A DNA stretch of 64,000 nucleotides from Afipia felis ATCC 53690 (GTDB taxonomy: Bacteria; Pseudomonadota; Alphaproteobacteria; Rhizobiales; Xanthobacteraceae): assembly GCF_000314735.2 (NCBI RefSeq), contig NZ_KB375270.1, positions 2,170,001 through 2,234,000 of the forward strand. The letters run 5' to 3'. This document shows, piece by piece, positions 35,296-44,695 of this stretch (its first letter is position 1; each line of letters opens with the position of its first letter). Below the pieces are notes generated by a model. The model did no database searches and was not told the DNA's origin. It worked only from the letters and a program-made list of their open reading frames with translations. The translations under genes were made by a program, and so were the position numbers.

Positions 35296-36084
35296 ATGCG
35301 TGAAAACAGAATTCGCTCGATCTGGAAAAGTGGCGGCGCCGTCGTCAACGGCTGGCTCGCCATTCCAAGTTCGTTCTCCGCCGAGGTCATGGCTCATCAG
35401 GGGTGGGACACGCTCACCGTCGACCTGCAGCACGGTGTCACCGATTATGCATCCGCGGTCGCGATGTTCACGGCGATCTCGACGACATCCACGATCCCTA
35501 TCGCGCGCGTGCCGTGGCTCGATCCCGGCATCATCATGAAAACGCTCGACGCAGGCGCTTACGGCATCATCTGCCCGATGGTGAACTGCCGCGAGGATGC
35601 CGAGAAATTCGTCCGCGCCTGCCGCTATCCGCCCGAAGGCGGACGCAGCTTCGGCCCCATTCGCGCGACACTTTACGGCGGCGCCGAATATCCGGTGAAG
35701 GCCAACGAGACCATCGTTACTCTGGCCATGATCGAAACTCGCCAGGCTCTGGACAAGCTCGACGAAATTCTTTCGGTGAAGGGGCTCGATGCCGTCTATA
35801 TCGGCCCGGCCGATCTATCGCTGTCGCTTGGATGCACGCCGACCTTTGACGATGTCGACAAGCCCGTTGCGGAAGCGATCGACATGGTTCTCGCCAAAGC
35901 CAACGAACATGGCGTCATTCCCTGTATCCACAACGGAACGCCCGAGGCCGCGCTCAAGCGGATCGAGCGCGGCTTCCGCCTCGTCACCATCAGTTCGGAC
36001 GCGCGGTTGATGACCGCCGGCGCCCAGCAGGTGATGTCGAAGATGCGAAGCGCCATGAAGCCTGCTGCTGCGTCCGCCTACTGA
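35296..36084 (+). CDS. HpcH/HpaI aldolase family protein, probable 5-keto-4-deoxyglucarate aldolase
   Basis: A 262-residue class II aldolase. The metal and substrate residues lie in LTVDLQHGVTDYASAV (with the catalytic His of DxQHG), the Arg of ARVPW, LAMIETRQALDKLDEIL and VYIGPADLSLSLG. Partnering with glucarate dehydratase points to cleavage of 5-keto-4-deoxyglucarate to pyruvate and tartronate semialdehyde (GarL-type chemistry). Related family members act on 2-keto-3-deoxyrhamnonate or hydroxy-ketoheptanedioate, so the substrate is inferred from context. No tartronate-semialdehyde reductase gene is nearby. Confidence 0.84.
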   Translation: MRENRIRSIWKSGGAVVNGWLAIPSSFSAEVMAHQGWDTLTVDLQHGVTDYASAVAMFTAISTTSTIPIARVPWLDPGIIMKTLDAGAYGIICPMVNCREDAEKFVRACRYPPEGGRSFGPIRATLYGGAEYPVKANETIVTLAMIETRQALDKLDEILSVKGLDAVYIGPADLSLSLGCTPTFDDVDKPVAEAIDMVLAKANEHGVIPCIHNGTPEAALKRIERGFRLVTISSDARLMTAGAQQVMSKMRSAMKPAAASAY

Positions 36085-36099
36085 CGGGGCAAGCGCTTT

Positions 36100-39024
36100 T
36101 CAGCTGGCCAGTTCATAGATGCCATTCGCGTCCTTCTTGAAACCGTTCCGGCAAGCACGAAGGATGGAAGGGATTTCAGATGCCGCGACCGGCTTACTAA
36201 AGAAATAGCCCTGCACCTCGTTGCAGCCTTCGGCCGCAACGTAATTGAGCTGCGCGATGGTCTGCACACCCTCCGCCGTCGTCCGCATGCCGAGGCTTTT
36301 CCCGAGGCTTACGATCGCCCGGATAATGACCTTGGAGCCTTCGGCATCGGTCAGATCGCGAACGAACGACTGATCGATCTTCAGCTTGTTGAAGGGGAAG
36401 CTGCGCAAATAGCTCAACGACGAATATCCCGTTCCGAAATCGTCCAGCGCGATGCGCAGGCCGAGCGCGCGCAGCTTATGCAGTATCTCAATCGTTTCGG
36501 CATTGTTGGTCAGAAAGACGGATTCGGTGATTTCCAGCTCCAGCCGCTGCGGCGGAAGTTGCGAAGCGCTCAACGCGCGCGAGAAAGAGTCCAGCAATCG
36601 CGGGCTGCGGAACTGAACCGAGGAAACATTCACCGCAACTTTCAGATCATCCGGCCATATTGATGCCTGCCGACATGCCTCCTGAACCACCCATTCGCCG
36701 AGCGGAATGATGAGGCCGATTTCCTCGGCGATCGAAATGAACTGCTCCGGCGGCACCAGGCCGCGCGTCGGATGGCGCCAGCGCAGAAGCGCCTCGAAGC
36801 CGCATATCTTGTCGAGTTCGATATCGTAAAGCGGCTGATAGAACAGCTCGAACTGCTGACGGTCGAGAGCCTCCCGCAGATCAAGCTCCAAGGCCCGCCG
36901 CTTCTGCAGGCTTTCATCCATCTCGGTCTCAAAGAACCGCCAGATGCCGCGACCTTCCGACTTGGCACGATAAAGAGCAACGTCGGCGTTCTTCAGAAGC
37001 TTTTCGCCACTCGTGCCGTCGCCCGGCGAAAGCGAAATGCCGATGCTGCATCCGATCACGACACGCTGACCATCGAACTCATATGGCTCGGCAATGCATT
37101 CGACGATGCGCCGCGCCAGCCGCTCGGCATCTTCGGGCCTCTGCGTATCAGCCTGGATGATCGCGAATTCGTCACCGCCGAGACGGGCGACCGTATCGAC
37201 CTCACGGACACAGGCGCACAACCTGTCCGCAACGGCGCACAGCAATTCATCGCCGACCGGATGTCCAAGCGTATCGTTGACCTGTTTGAAATTATCGAGA
37301 TCGAGACAAAGAATGCTGAATCCGGTGCCGCGCCCGACCTGAGCGATCGCATGCTCGATGCGCTCTGCCAGCAGGACGCGATTGGGAAGCTGGGTCAGCG
37401 CATCGTGGCGAGCCATGAAGGTGATCTTGGATTCGGCCTGATGCTGCTCGGTAACGTCCTCGCATGTTGTCAGCCATCCGCCATCGGAGGTCGGCCTGTG
37501 CCTGACGCAAATCACGCGATCATCGCTGAGCTGCTGATAATAATTGTCGATCTTTTCGCGCGACAGGAAGCGTTTCCGTTCGGCCAGAAGATCGCTGATG
37601 TTCTGGCCTTCGTGATTTCCAGCCATGACACTCAGCATCAGAACCGATTCGAAGCTCATGCCGGCCTGAACGGAACCCACCGGAATATTGAATATCTCGC
37701 AGAACCTGCGGTTAACGACCTGAAGGCGAGCCTCCTTGTCGTACAGGCACAAACCCTGCGACATGTTCTCGAGCGCAGCGTCGAGCCGCCTGTTGGTCTC
37801 GTGCAGTTGCTCTTCCTGCTTCTTCAGCGCCGTGATGTCGCTGAACACAACAATCATGCCGCGTTCCTGGGTGACGCTGCGGCTGACCCGCAACCATCGC
37901 CCGTTCGGAAGGCGAGCCTCACTGGCCGAGTCCTGCAAGGCGGCCGGAGCAAAATCGACCAATGGGTTTTCGATCCACTGATCCTCAAACGGGCTGCACC
38001 GGAGCAGATCAGGCGCCTCCGCGAGAAACTCGGTTGCCCGCGAGTTCGCCAATGCGATCTGCCCGTCGGCCTGAAGCAGCACGACGCCGGCCTGGGATGT
38101 TTCAAGCGCATCGGTCAGGCGTGCCTGCGCGGATCGGCGCTGGGCGATCTCCCGCTCCATCATATCCTTGATGTTGTTGCGCATCACGCCCATGGCGCTG
38201 ATCAGCGTGCCGAGTTCGTCAACACCGCCAGCGGGGATACCGACGTCGAGCTTGCCCTCGGCGATGCAACGCGCAGCTTTCGAGGCCACCGCAACCTGCC
38301 CGATGATCCGGCGACTCAATCGCCATGACAGAAAACCGGACAGAAGCAACGCCACTGCCAATGCGACCAGATTAAAATTGATGTCGCGATTAATCGCGGA
38401 AAGCGCATGCTGCCGGAACAGGAAACCGTCACCGGCCGTGTAATTGACCAGCAGTTCGATTTGCTGATCGACCGTCCTCGCATAATGGTCCAGATCCGCG
38501 GCATGGCCGTTTTGAGCCTGCATTGCGGGCGTGCCGCCTGCCTTGTCTTCCTCGCCGACAACCCTGTGATGCAGAGCGGTCCATGCGTCGGCGGCTTCCT
38601 GCACTTTTCGGGCTGCCGTCACGGCAAGAGCGGACTGGGAGCGCTCGGCCGCGATGTTGAGATCTTCATGAAGCGTCTTGACGAGGTTGTCGATTTCCTT
38701 GTCGAGAGCAGCGCGTGACTCAGGGTCCTTGCTCACCAGCCGGCGAGCGGACGCCGCGCGCATATTGGAAAAATCCGCCGCCGTGGCGCGCGCGTAGTTG
38801 ATCGACATCAGCGATTCGTCGAAGGTCTTGGCGACCAGATCGGCTGCGTGCCTAATGCCTGAGGTCGCGTAGACGCCCAGCGCGGCGATGATGGCGCTCA
38901 TCAGCAGGCAGCAGATAAGGATTTGTGTCCGAATCGTGCCCTTGACCGTCACCGCGGCCAGAAGACGACGGGGTACCGCAAGAAGCGTCTCGCGACCGGC
39001 CCTGTGGCCCGATGAAACCCACAT
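36100..39024 (-). CDS. Membrane sensor with HAMP, two PAS, GGDEF and EAL domains
   Basis: A 974-residue cyclic-di-GMP enzyme. Two helices (about 32-52 and 220-238) flank a periplasmic helical domain. A HAMP linker follows (about 235-290, RCIAEGKLDVGIPAGGVDE), then PAS domains (about 305-400 and 415-530), GGDEF (about 540-700) and EAL (about 715-960). Both catalytic signatures are intact: LGGDEFAII near 615 and FEALLRW near 743, with DDFGTGYSS. It may therefore both make and degrade cyclic-di-GMP, unlike the protein at 7703 whose GGDEF is degenerate. It converges on the aldolase gene. Confidence 0.9.
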   Translation of the reverse strand: MWVSSGHRAGRETLLAVPRRLLAAVTVKGTIRTQILICCLLMSAIIAALGVYATSGIRHAADLVAKTFDESLMSINYARATAADFSNMRAASARRLVSKDPESRAALDKEIDNLVKTLHEDLNIAAERSQSALAVTAARKVQEAADAWTALHHRVVGEEDKAGGTPAMQAQNGHAADLDHYARTVDQQIELLVNYTAGDGFLFRQHALSAINRDINFNLVALAVALLLSGFLSWRLSRRIIGQVAVASKAARCIAEGKLDVGIPAGGVDELGTLISAMGVMRNNIKDMMEREIAQRRSAQARLTDALETSQAGVVLLQADGQIALANSRATEFLAEAPDLLRCSPFEDQWIENPLVDFAPAALQDSASEARLPNGRWLRVSRSVTQERGMIVVFSDITALKKQEEQLHETNRRLDAALENMSQGLCLYDKEARLQVVNRRFCEIFNIPVGSVQAGMSFESVLMLSVMAGNHEGQNISDLLAERKRFLSREKIDNYYQQLSDDRVICVRHRPTSDGGWLTTCEDVTEQHQAESKITFMARHDALTQLPNRVLLAERIEHAIAQVGRGTGFSILCLDLDNFKQVNDTLGHPVGDELLCAVADRLCACVREVDTVARLGGDEFAIIQADTQRPEDAERLARRIVECIAEPYEFDGQRVVIGCSIGISLSPGDGTSGEKLLKNADVALYRAKSEGRGIWRFFETEMDESLQKRRALELDLREALDRQQFELFYQPLYDIELDKICGFEALLRWRHPTRGLVPPEQFISIAEEIGLIIPLGEWVVQEACRQASIWPDDLKVAVNVSSVQFRSPRLLDSFSRALSASQLPPQRLELEITESVFLTNNAETIEILHKLRALGLRIALDDFGTGYSSLSYLRSFPFNKLKIDQSFVRDLTDAEGSKVIIRAIVSLGKSLGMRTTAEGVQTIAQLNYVAAEGCNEVQGYFFSKPVAASEIPSILRACRNGFKKDANGIYELAS

Positions 39025-39248
39025 ATTGAAACTTCGCTTTCTTCATTGGCTGAAGAAGACATTCTTGTCTCACGCCTCTCCCTCGATGCGGCCCATTCTG
39101 AGGTGACATCGACTATCCAAATAGCCATATAACGTTTACAGGCAGTATCGGACGGTATTGAGTAAAAAGCCTCGCGAGTCATGGTAACCAGTTGGTGCAT
39201 CTCATCGTCGAGAGTACGGTGATGAGCAGAACGGCAGAGGAGAAAAGG

Positions 39249-39608
39249 ATGCTTGGGCACGGGCGAAAGTTCGCCATCACGCAGCATCTCGGGTTCCAAA
39301 TTCTTGTCGCAAGTCTTGTCGGACTGCTCACCGGAGCGGCACTCGCGGTGGGCCCGTATCAGATTTCGCAAAAAAACCGGAAGTTCCAGCCGGGGCAGAT
39401 CACCATCAATCGCGGTGAGGCCTTACGCTTCATTAACGATGACGGAGACCTGCTCCATCACGCCTATCTTAAATCGCCGGAATTCCAGTTCGATTCCGGA
39501 GACCAGAAGCCGGGCAGCAAATACGAGGTGGTGTTTCCGATCGCAGGTAATTTTACCGTGCTTTGCGCCATCCATCCCAAGATGAAGCTGGTCGTCACCG
39601 TCAAATAA
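39249..39608 (+). CDS. Cupredoxin-domain (plastocyanin-like) secreted protein
   Basis: A 119-residue small copper protein. A hydrophobic export signal (about 12-34) precedes a single cupredoxin domain. Candidate type-1 copper ligands are His in DLLHHAYLKS and the Cys, His and Met of VLCAIHPKMKL. FQPGQITINRGEALRF is the usual first strand. The ATG at 39249 has GAGGAG upstream; ATGs at 39222 and 39192 are in frame. It probably carries electrons in the periplasm, and a di-haem peroxidase homologue 1.6 kb away is a candidate partner. Confidence 0.8.
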   Translation: MLGHGRKFAITQHLGFQILVASLVGLLTGAALAVGPYQISQKNRKFQPGQITINRGEALRFINDDGDLLHHAYLKSPEFQFDSGDQKPGSKYEVVFPIAGNFTVLCAIHPKMKLVVTVK

Positions 39609-39653
39609 GCGGGTTGACGAATAAGTTGGCTGACGAATTCGGCGCGTTCGATC

Positions 39654-40718
39654 TCACAAGATCGTGGTGTCGAACAAATAGGCATGTCCGACGTAGTAGA
39701 CGAAAAGTGTTGTCGCGAGTGCGACGCAAAACCCCGCCGGGGCAAGCATCGGCACACGGCGGTCGTTCTCCGCAACACGCCGATTGTCGGCAATGATGGC
39801 AAACAGCACTGCGATGATGCCCGAGTGTCCGATCAGGTCGATCTTGCCAAATTCGAAGCAGGCCGCGATGAACATTCCGGCGAGAATCGATGCCGCGCAG
39901 CGCCGGACGAGCGGAGTCCACAGCAGCGCAAAAGCGAGCGTGAATTCAACGACACCAGCCGCGCGCATATAGAAATCCGGCTCGAACCCAAACGTAATGC
40001 CTGGATGCGTCACGAATATCGGAAAGCTCCACTGCGGATAGGCCCATTTTTCGACCGAAGCCCACATCAGCGTGATTGCCGTCGCATAGCGCATGACATC
40101 GATTGCCTCGATGCCGAAGAACTTCTTCTGCAGTCCGGTCAGAGCAAGGTAAGCGGCGATTCCCAAGAAGATCGGATAGTCGGCCAGGTGGAAAATGCCG
40201 TAATCATGGACGGCGATGCCGAAAAGAATAGCAATGCCGAGCGCCGAGATCGGCAAAGTGCGCCGCGACAGAAGACTCGCCGCGATCACCAGTTGAATCG
40301 GACCGATCAAAGTTGATGTCGATTTCAGTTCCGGTGTCAGAATGATGCCGCCGAGCGCCCACAACGACACGAAGAAGAAAAAGACGATCGCGCGGACCAT
40401 CACCTCCGTATTAGCGTGCAGTCCACTGGTAACCCGATCCATCGATCGGAGAATGGCGTCGCCGACAGACGTTCTCTCGATCAGGCAGCCCGCGAACAGC
40501 CAGACGAGCGCCACAAAAATCAGCACTTCGAAATCCTGGCACAGCACGTTTTCCAGCCCCTCGGGCTGTCCCGCAACGTTGAAGGCGCAGAACCATTTGA
40601 CGTGCGCGCTCGCACTTCCGGTGCTCAGGGCGGCGAGCAGAACAACAAGCACAAAACGAAAGATCATCGAGGATGAGCGACGGAGCACAAAGCTAACCCG
40701 CTCGCGAGAGATCATCAT
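39654..40718 (-). CDS. Polytopic membrane protein of unknown function
   Basis: About 354 residues with a signal-like first helix (RFVLVVLLAALSTGSASA) followed by HVKWFCAFNVAGQP and some eight further hydrophobic helices. Conserved-looking polar spots within or beside helices are HDYGIFHLADYP, TLMWASVEKWAYPQW and KIDLIGHSG, loosely reminiscent of DoxX-like proteins. I cannot name a family. The start is uncertain (TTG 40724, ATG 40718 or ATG 40667; none has a strong ribosome-binding site). It converges on the cupredoxin gene. Confidence 0.6.
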   Translation of the reverse strand: MMISRERVSFVLRRSSSMIFRFVLVVLLAALSTGSASAHVKWFCAFNVAGQPEGLENVLCQDFEVLIFVALVWLFAGCLIERTSVGDAILRSMDRVTSGLHANTEVMVRAIVFFFFVSLWALGGIILTPELKSTSTLIGPIQLVIAASLLSRRTLPISALGIAILFGIAVHDYGIFHLADYPIFLGIAAYLALTGLQKKFFGIEAIDVMRYATAITLMWASVEKWAYPQWSFPIFVTHPGITFGFEPDFYMRAAGVVEFTLAFALLWTPLVRRCAASILAGMFIAACFEFGKIDLIGHSGIIAVLFAIIADNRRVAENDRRVPMLAPAGFCVALATTLFVYYVGHAYLFDTTIL

Positions 40719-40966
40719 CACCAACCCGGTCGTTTCTTAGCGATTATGGAAAGAGTTTGTTTACTATACTGGATTTTTGGAATCGAGCGAGCGCACGCGA
40801 GAAGAGCCTTGCTTTGTGGTTAACGATTATTAAGAAGGCGAATGTACAAGGCCGGTCAATAGCTTGCTGTGAATCATCCGGACACTTCAAATTTTACGAT
40901 TTCAAATCATCGAACATCAGTTCATCGGGTCCATTTTCAGACCAAGCAGATTTTCAGGAGAGCAGG

Positions 40967-41128
40967 ATGATTGCCCTGGTGAGTGTAGCGAGTGTTCTAG
41001 GCGGCTCTGCGTTGGCCATCGCGGCCGACAGGCACATCCCATATCGCGACACACTTGAAACCTGCGCGGGCACATTGCTTTTCGCGGGCTTTGGCCTGTT
41101 GGGGTCGGTCCTGCAGCATTTCAGCTGA
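40967..41128 (+). CDS. Small membrane protein (53 residues)
   Basis: A 53-residue hydrophobic protein, chosen over the longer frame from 40757 because GGAG lies 6 bases before this ATG. Two predicted helices (IALVSVASVLGGSALAIA and ETCAGTLLFAGFGLLGSVLQ) are joined by a charged turn (ADRHIPYRD). It has no family that I recognise. The AT-rich 240 bp before it (40725-40966) show nothing else convincing. Confidence 0.5.
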   Translation: MIALVSVASVLGGSALAIAADRHIPYRDTLETCAGTLLFAGFGLLGSVLQHFS

Positions 41129-41178
41129 TTAAGCGGCCCGAACGCCCGCCTCTCCAATTGTCAGATTCGCGCCCGGAT

Positions 41179-42201
41179 TTACTTGGCCAGATTTGGCGAC
41201 GACGCTTCTATCGACGGTGCCGAGAGGGTTTTGAGGAAGGCAATCAGTTCCGCCTTTTCCGCCGCATTCAGCGAAAGCGGCTTGATCGAAGGCGAACGGC
41301 TGGGGCGATCGATGCCGCCTTTATTATAAAGCTCGATAACACCTTCCAGCGTCGCAACCGAACCGTCATGCATATACGGTCCACGTTCCGCCACATCGCG
41401 CAATGTCGGCGTCTTGAACGCGTATTGCAGCTTTTCGGAATTCGGAAAGAGACGCCCGCGCCCGATATCGTCGCCAGTGGCGGAGCCGATGTCCTGAAAC
41501 GACCCATCGGTGAACGAGGGCCCGCTGTGGCAGCTCGAGCAATGCGCCTTACCATTGAACAGCGCAAAACCCCGCTTGGCTTCGGGCGAAATCGCGTTCT
41601 CGTCTCCCATGATCCAGCGATCGAACGGCGCTTCGCCGGCAACGATCGTACGCTCATACGTTGCGAGCGCCAGTTCGATTCGTCGCCGCGTGATATGCTT
41701 GTCGCCGAAAGCCTTGGCGAATGCCGCGTTATAGCGCGGCAGGGCACGCAGCCGCCGCACCAGTTCGCGCTCGGTGATATTCATGTTCTGCGGACTGGTC
41801 AGCGGCCCGAAGGTTACCGATTCGAGATCGGGAAATTTTCCGTCCCATCCCAGCACATCCACAAACGCGATATCGATCAAGCTTGGCGAACGAATATCCA
41901 TACCCGCGGGATCTTCACCGATCGCGTGCGGCAGCCCGTCGCTCCACGACTTGGCCGGCACATGGCACGAAGAGCACGAATGCTTGCGCGATCCGGACAG
42001 CAGCGGATCGAAGAACAGCATTTTCCCTAGATCGGCTTTGGCCTTCGAATAGGGATTGTCTTCGGGGAAGGGAATTATAGTCGGCCGGCGATACTTCGCC
42101 CGAACGGCGTCGAGATCATGCGCCCCTTCGGCTGCCATATAACCGAATGGCACCCCGAAGAGCAGCAGTGCTGCAAAGGCAAATCCCGTCCATCGCTTCA
42201 T
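41179..42201 (-). CDS. Di-haem cytochrome c peroxidase / MauG-like protein
   Basis: A 340-residue secreted protein with two haem c motifs, CSSCH at 76-80 and a second CSSCH near 226-230. This is the architecture of bacterial cytochrome c peroxidases and MauG. KADLGKMLFFDPLLSGS and RSPSLIDIAF are family stretches, as is AFKTPTLRDVAERGPYMHDGS near the C-terminus. It may reduce peroxide with electrons from a small carrier; the neighbouring cupredoxin is a candidate. The MauG alternative cannot be excluded, but no amine dehydrogenase gene is present. Confidence 0.87.
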   Translation of the reverse strand: MKRWTGFAFAALLLFGVPFGYMAAEGAHDLDAVRAKYRRPTIIPFPEDNPYSKAKADLGKMLFFDPLLSGSRKHSCSSCHVPAKSWSDGLPHAIGEDPAGMDIRSPSLIDIAFVDVLGWDGKFPDLESVTFGPLTSPQNMNITERELVRRLRALPRYNAAFAKAFGDKHITRRRIELALATYERTIVAGEAPFDRWIMGDENAISPEAKRGFALFNGKAHCSSCHSGPSFTDGSFQDIGSATGDDIGRGRLFPNSEKLQYAFKTPTLRDVAERGPYMHDGSVATLEGVIELYNKGGIDRPSRSPSIKPLSLNAAEKAELIAFLKTLSAPSIEASSPNLAK

Positions 42202-42318
42202 CGCATTTCACCAGACCAAACATTGGCTTGGATATGCTTTAACAAGGCTTAAGGTTTGGTAGCGCCATCCTAGGAAAGATGGGGAACAGCAAGCGGCGAC
42301 CCGTCGGCGGCCAGTCGG

Positions 42319-42483
42319 TCAGTGGCCGCCGGTCTTGCCGTCGGTCTCGCTGTCGATGAGGATCCGCTCACCTGCTCCCTCCAGATCTTCGTACTGGCCA
42401 CTTTGCAGCGCCCAGAGGAAGGCGGCGAGACTGGCAATACCAAAAAGCAGCGATACCGGGATCAGATAGACAAGGACGGTCAT
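42319..42483 (-). CDS. ccoS: cbb3 oxidase maturation protein CcoS
   Basis: A 54-residue small membrane protein with one helix (VLVYLIPVSLLFGIASLAAFLWAL), then SGQYEDLEGAGERIL, the CcoS/FixS signature. In the usual order ccoI lies between ccoH and ccoS; here only 49 bp separate ccoH and ccoS, and ccoI is absent. One frame entering the ccoS start ends in TGA overlapping its ATG, the type of junction that a lost ccoI 3' end would leave. Confidence 0.9.
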   Translation of the reverse strand: MTVLVYLIPVSLLFGIASLAAFLWALQSGQYEDLEGAGERILIDSETDGKTGGH

Positions 42484-42532
42484 GCGCCCTCTCCTGCTGC
42501 TGCGCGCAGATCGGTGTTCCGCGCACGACCTC

Positions 42533-43027
42533 TCACTGGATGGTTCCGTTCCGAAGCGTGATCCGTCGCACATCGCGATACGGATGAGCAAGGCCCGCCT
42601 GAGCATCGATCTCGACGATCCACATGCCGTCACGCACGTCGACAGGCGCCGACAACGAGCCGTCCGCCTGAGGAATCAAATCAACCTTCTCGTCTTCCGA
42701 CGCGTAGGCTGGGCGACGGAAATTCACTGTCGCATGCTTCGACGCGACGACCTTGCCGGCGCTGTCGACCAACCGATAGCTCACCTTGCCGTCCGCGATC
42801 GAGAGCTTCGCACTCCAGCCGAGTGCCGCCTGCGCGCGCCCTTCCGCCGCCTTCTGGTTGAATTGCTGGCTCGCGACATAGGTGTTCTCGACCACGAAGC
42901 CGGTCCAGCTCGAGCGGGCGAGGAACGCCATCGTCAGATTCACGGCGATGACGACCGAGAAGAACGACACCATAATGGCCAGGAAGCGCCAGCCGGTCAT
43001 TTCCCGATTGCGTTGCGCGATACTCAT
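42533..43027 (-). CDS. ccoH: cbb3 oxidase assembly protein CcoH/FixH
   Basis: A 164-residue membrane-anchored protein of the FixH family. One N-terminal helix (about 13-35, MTGWRFLAIMVSFFSVVIAVNLTMAFLA) precedes a periplasmic beta domain with SWTGFVVENTYVASQQFN and GMWIVEIDAQ. It overlaps the ccoG stop by 4 bases. It helps assemble the cbb3 oxidase, thought to involve copper delivery together with the P-type ATPase CcoI, which is missing here. Confidence 0.9.
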   Translation of the reverse strand: MSIAQRNREMTGWRFLAIMVSFFSVVIAVNLTMAFLARSSWTGFVVENTYVASQQFNQKAAEGRAQAALGWSAKLSIADGKVSYRLVDSAGKVVASKHATVNFRRPAYASEDEKVDLIPQADGSLSAPVDVRDGMWIVEIDAQAGLAHPYRDVRRITLRNGTIQ

Positions 43028-44586
43028 TTGCTCATCTCCGGTGCATCGAATGTGGCGTGGTAGCGGTCGGTATCGGAGCCCGCCTTATCCTCAACGACAA
43101 AACTGAAATGCTGCGTCTGGCCGGCGATATTCTCCCGCGGCTGGCGCACGAATACCTTGAGCGTCTTGAGCTTGTCCGGTTCAACCTCGACAACGAAGGA
43201 GCGTTCTGGCGCGTGTTCCATGCCGACGACGCTCATCTCCCCACCAGGAAGCCCCTCCAGGGTCACGGTGATATTCCGCGGCTCGGGAATCATGTTGAGG
43301 AGCTTGACCGTGTAGCCGTTGCGGATCGAGCCGTCCGAAAGAACGACGAATTGCGGATTGCGATCCGCCAGCACGTTGACCTGAAGCCGTTCGCGCGTGA
43401 GCAGCGCGTAGATCAGACCCAACCCCACCAGCGACCACGCCGCAAAATAGATCAGCGTGCGCGGGCGCAGCAGCTTTTTGATGTGGAAGGTGGCAACCTT
43501 GTCCGACAGCTTCCCGCTGGCGTCATGCACTCTCGTCGGGTTGATCGCAGATGTTCCTCCGGCCGTCGCCAGCGCCATGTTGGACTGATACTCCGCAAGC
43601 GTCGCATAAGAGATCAGGCCGCGTTCCCGACCGATCTTGTCCATCACGCTGTCGCAGGCATCGATGCACAGCGCGCAGGTGATGCATTCGAGCTGCTGGC
43701 CATCGCGGATGTCGATGCCCATCGGACACACAGCGACGCAGGCATTGCAGTCGACGCAATCGCCGACCAACTGCCCCTCGGCGGCGGTCTTCTTGGCGTG
43801 ACGCGAACGCGGCTCGCCGCGCCAGTCATTATAAGTGACGGTCAGCGAATTCTCGTCGAGCATCGCCGCCTGAATGCGCGGCCAAGGGCACATGTAGGTG
43901 CAGACCTGCTCGCGCATCAGTCCGCCGAAGACGTAGGTGGTGCCGGTCAGGATCGCGACCGTAATATAGGCCACCGGAGCAGCCTGGCCCGTCGCCAGAT
44001 TGCGCAGCAACGTCGGCGCATCAGCGAAATAGAAAATCCACGCGCCGCCCGTCAGCACGGCGATAATCAGCCAGATCAGGTGCTTCGTCACGCGCTTGAA
44101 CAGTTTGCCCACCGACCACGGCGCGGCATCGAGCTTGATGCGGGCGTTGCGATCGCCCTCGACGGCGCGCTCGACCACGAGGAACAGATCGACCCACACC
44201 GTCTGGGGACAGGTGTAGCCGCACCAGGCGCGGCCAACTGTCGAGGTCACCAGAAACAGCCCGAAGCCTGCCATGATGAGGAGACCCGCGACGAAATAGA
44301 ATTCCTGCGGCCAGATTTCGATCGGGAAAAAATAGAACCGCCGGTTGGCAAGATCGATCAGCACGCCCTGGTCGGGCGCATAGGGGCCGCGATTCCAGCG
44401 CAGCCACGGCGTCAGATAGTAGATGCCAAGCGTGATCAGCATCACGATCCATTTGAATCGGCGGAAGCTGCCCTCGGCTCTTTTCGGGAAGATCTTCTTG
44501 CGCGCGGCGTAGAGCGGCTGGCGCACCCGCGCCGAATTCACCGCCGTTGCGTCAAATGTTTCGATCTCCGTCTCGGACATTGCCAC
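43024..44586 (-). CDS. ccoG: cbb3 oxidase accessory iron-sulfur protein CcoG/FixG
   Basis: A 520-residue polytopic membrane ferredoxin-like protein. Three to five helices frame a pair of 4Fe-4S motifs: CVDCNACVAVCPMGIDI and CITCALCIDACDSVMDK. AWCGYTCPQTVW is another conserved Cys stretch. The C-terminal domain is periplasmic, immunoglobulin-like. CcoG is implicated in copper reduction for cbb3 assembly. It is 109 bp downstream of ccoP on the same strand, with no FNR-type box in the gap. Confidence 0.92.
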   Translation of the reverse strand: MAMSETEIETFDATAVNSARVRQPLYAARKKIFPKRAEGSFRRFKWIVMLITLGIYYLTPWLRWNRGPYAPDQGVLIDLANRRFYFFPIEIWPQEFYFVAGLLIMAGFGLFLVTSTVGRAWCGYTCPQTVWVDLFLVVERAVEGDRNARIKLDAAPWSVGKLFKRVTKHLIWLIIAVLTGGAWIFYFADAPTLLRNLATGQAAPVAYITVAILTGTTYVFGGLMREQVCTYMCPWPRIQAAMLDENSLTVTYNDWRGEPRSRHAKKTAAEGQLVGDCVDCNACVAVCPMGIDIRDGQQLECITCALCIDACDSVMDKIGRERGLISYATLAEYQSNMALATAGGTSAINPTRVHDASGKLSDKVATFHIKKLLRPRTLIYFAAWSLVGLGLIYALLTRERLQVNVLADRNPQFVVLSDGSIRNGYTVKLLNMIPEPRNITVTLEGLPGGEMSVVGMEHAPERSFVVEVEPDKLKTLKVFVRQPRENIAGQTQHFSFVVEDKAGSDTDRYHATFDAPEMSK

Positions 44587-44695
44587 GTTCCTTTACGGCG
44601 TTCCGTGAAAACGCCGCTCACTCTTTCAATGCGATCGTCCGGCCTGATGCGATTCGATCAAAGCGGGCATTCGCGTTACAATGTGCACGGCCGTC

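Noticed and set aside
40757..41128. Longer version (123 codons) of the 53-residue small membrane protein
   Set aside because: The upstream 70 codons lie in AT-rich sequence without a ribosome-binding site; GGAG precedes the internal ATG.
42484..42532. Treating the ccoH-ccoS gap as a proven ccoI remnant
   Set aside because: The open frame into the ccoS start is only about 20 codons and does not clearly match CcoI C-termini; only the absence of ccoI is certain.
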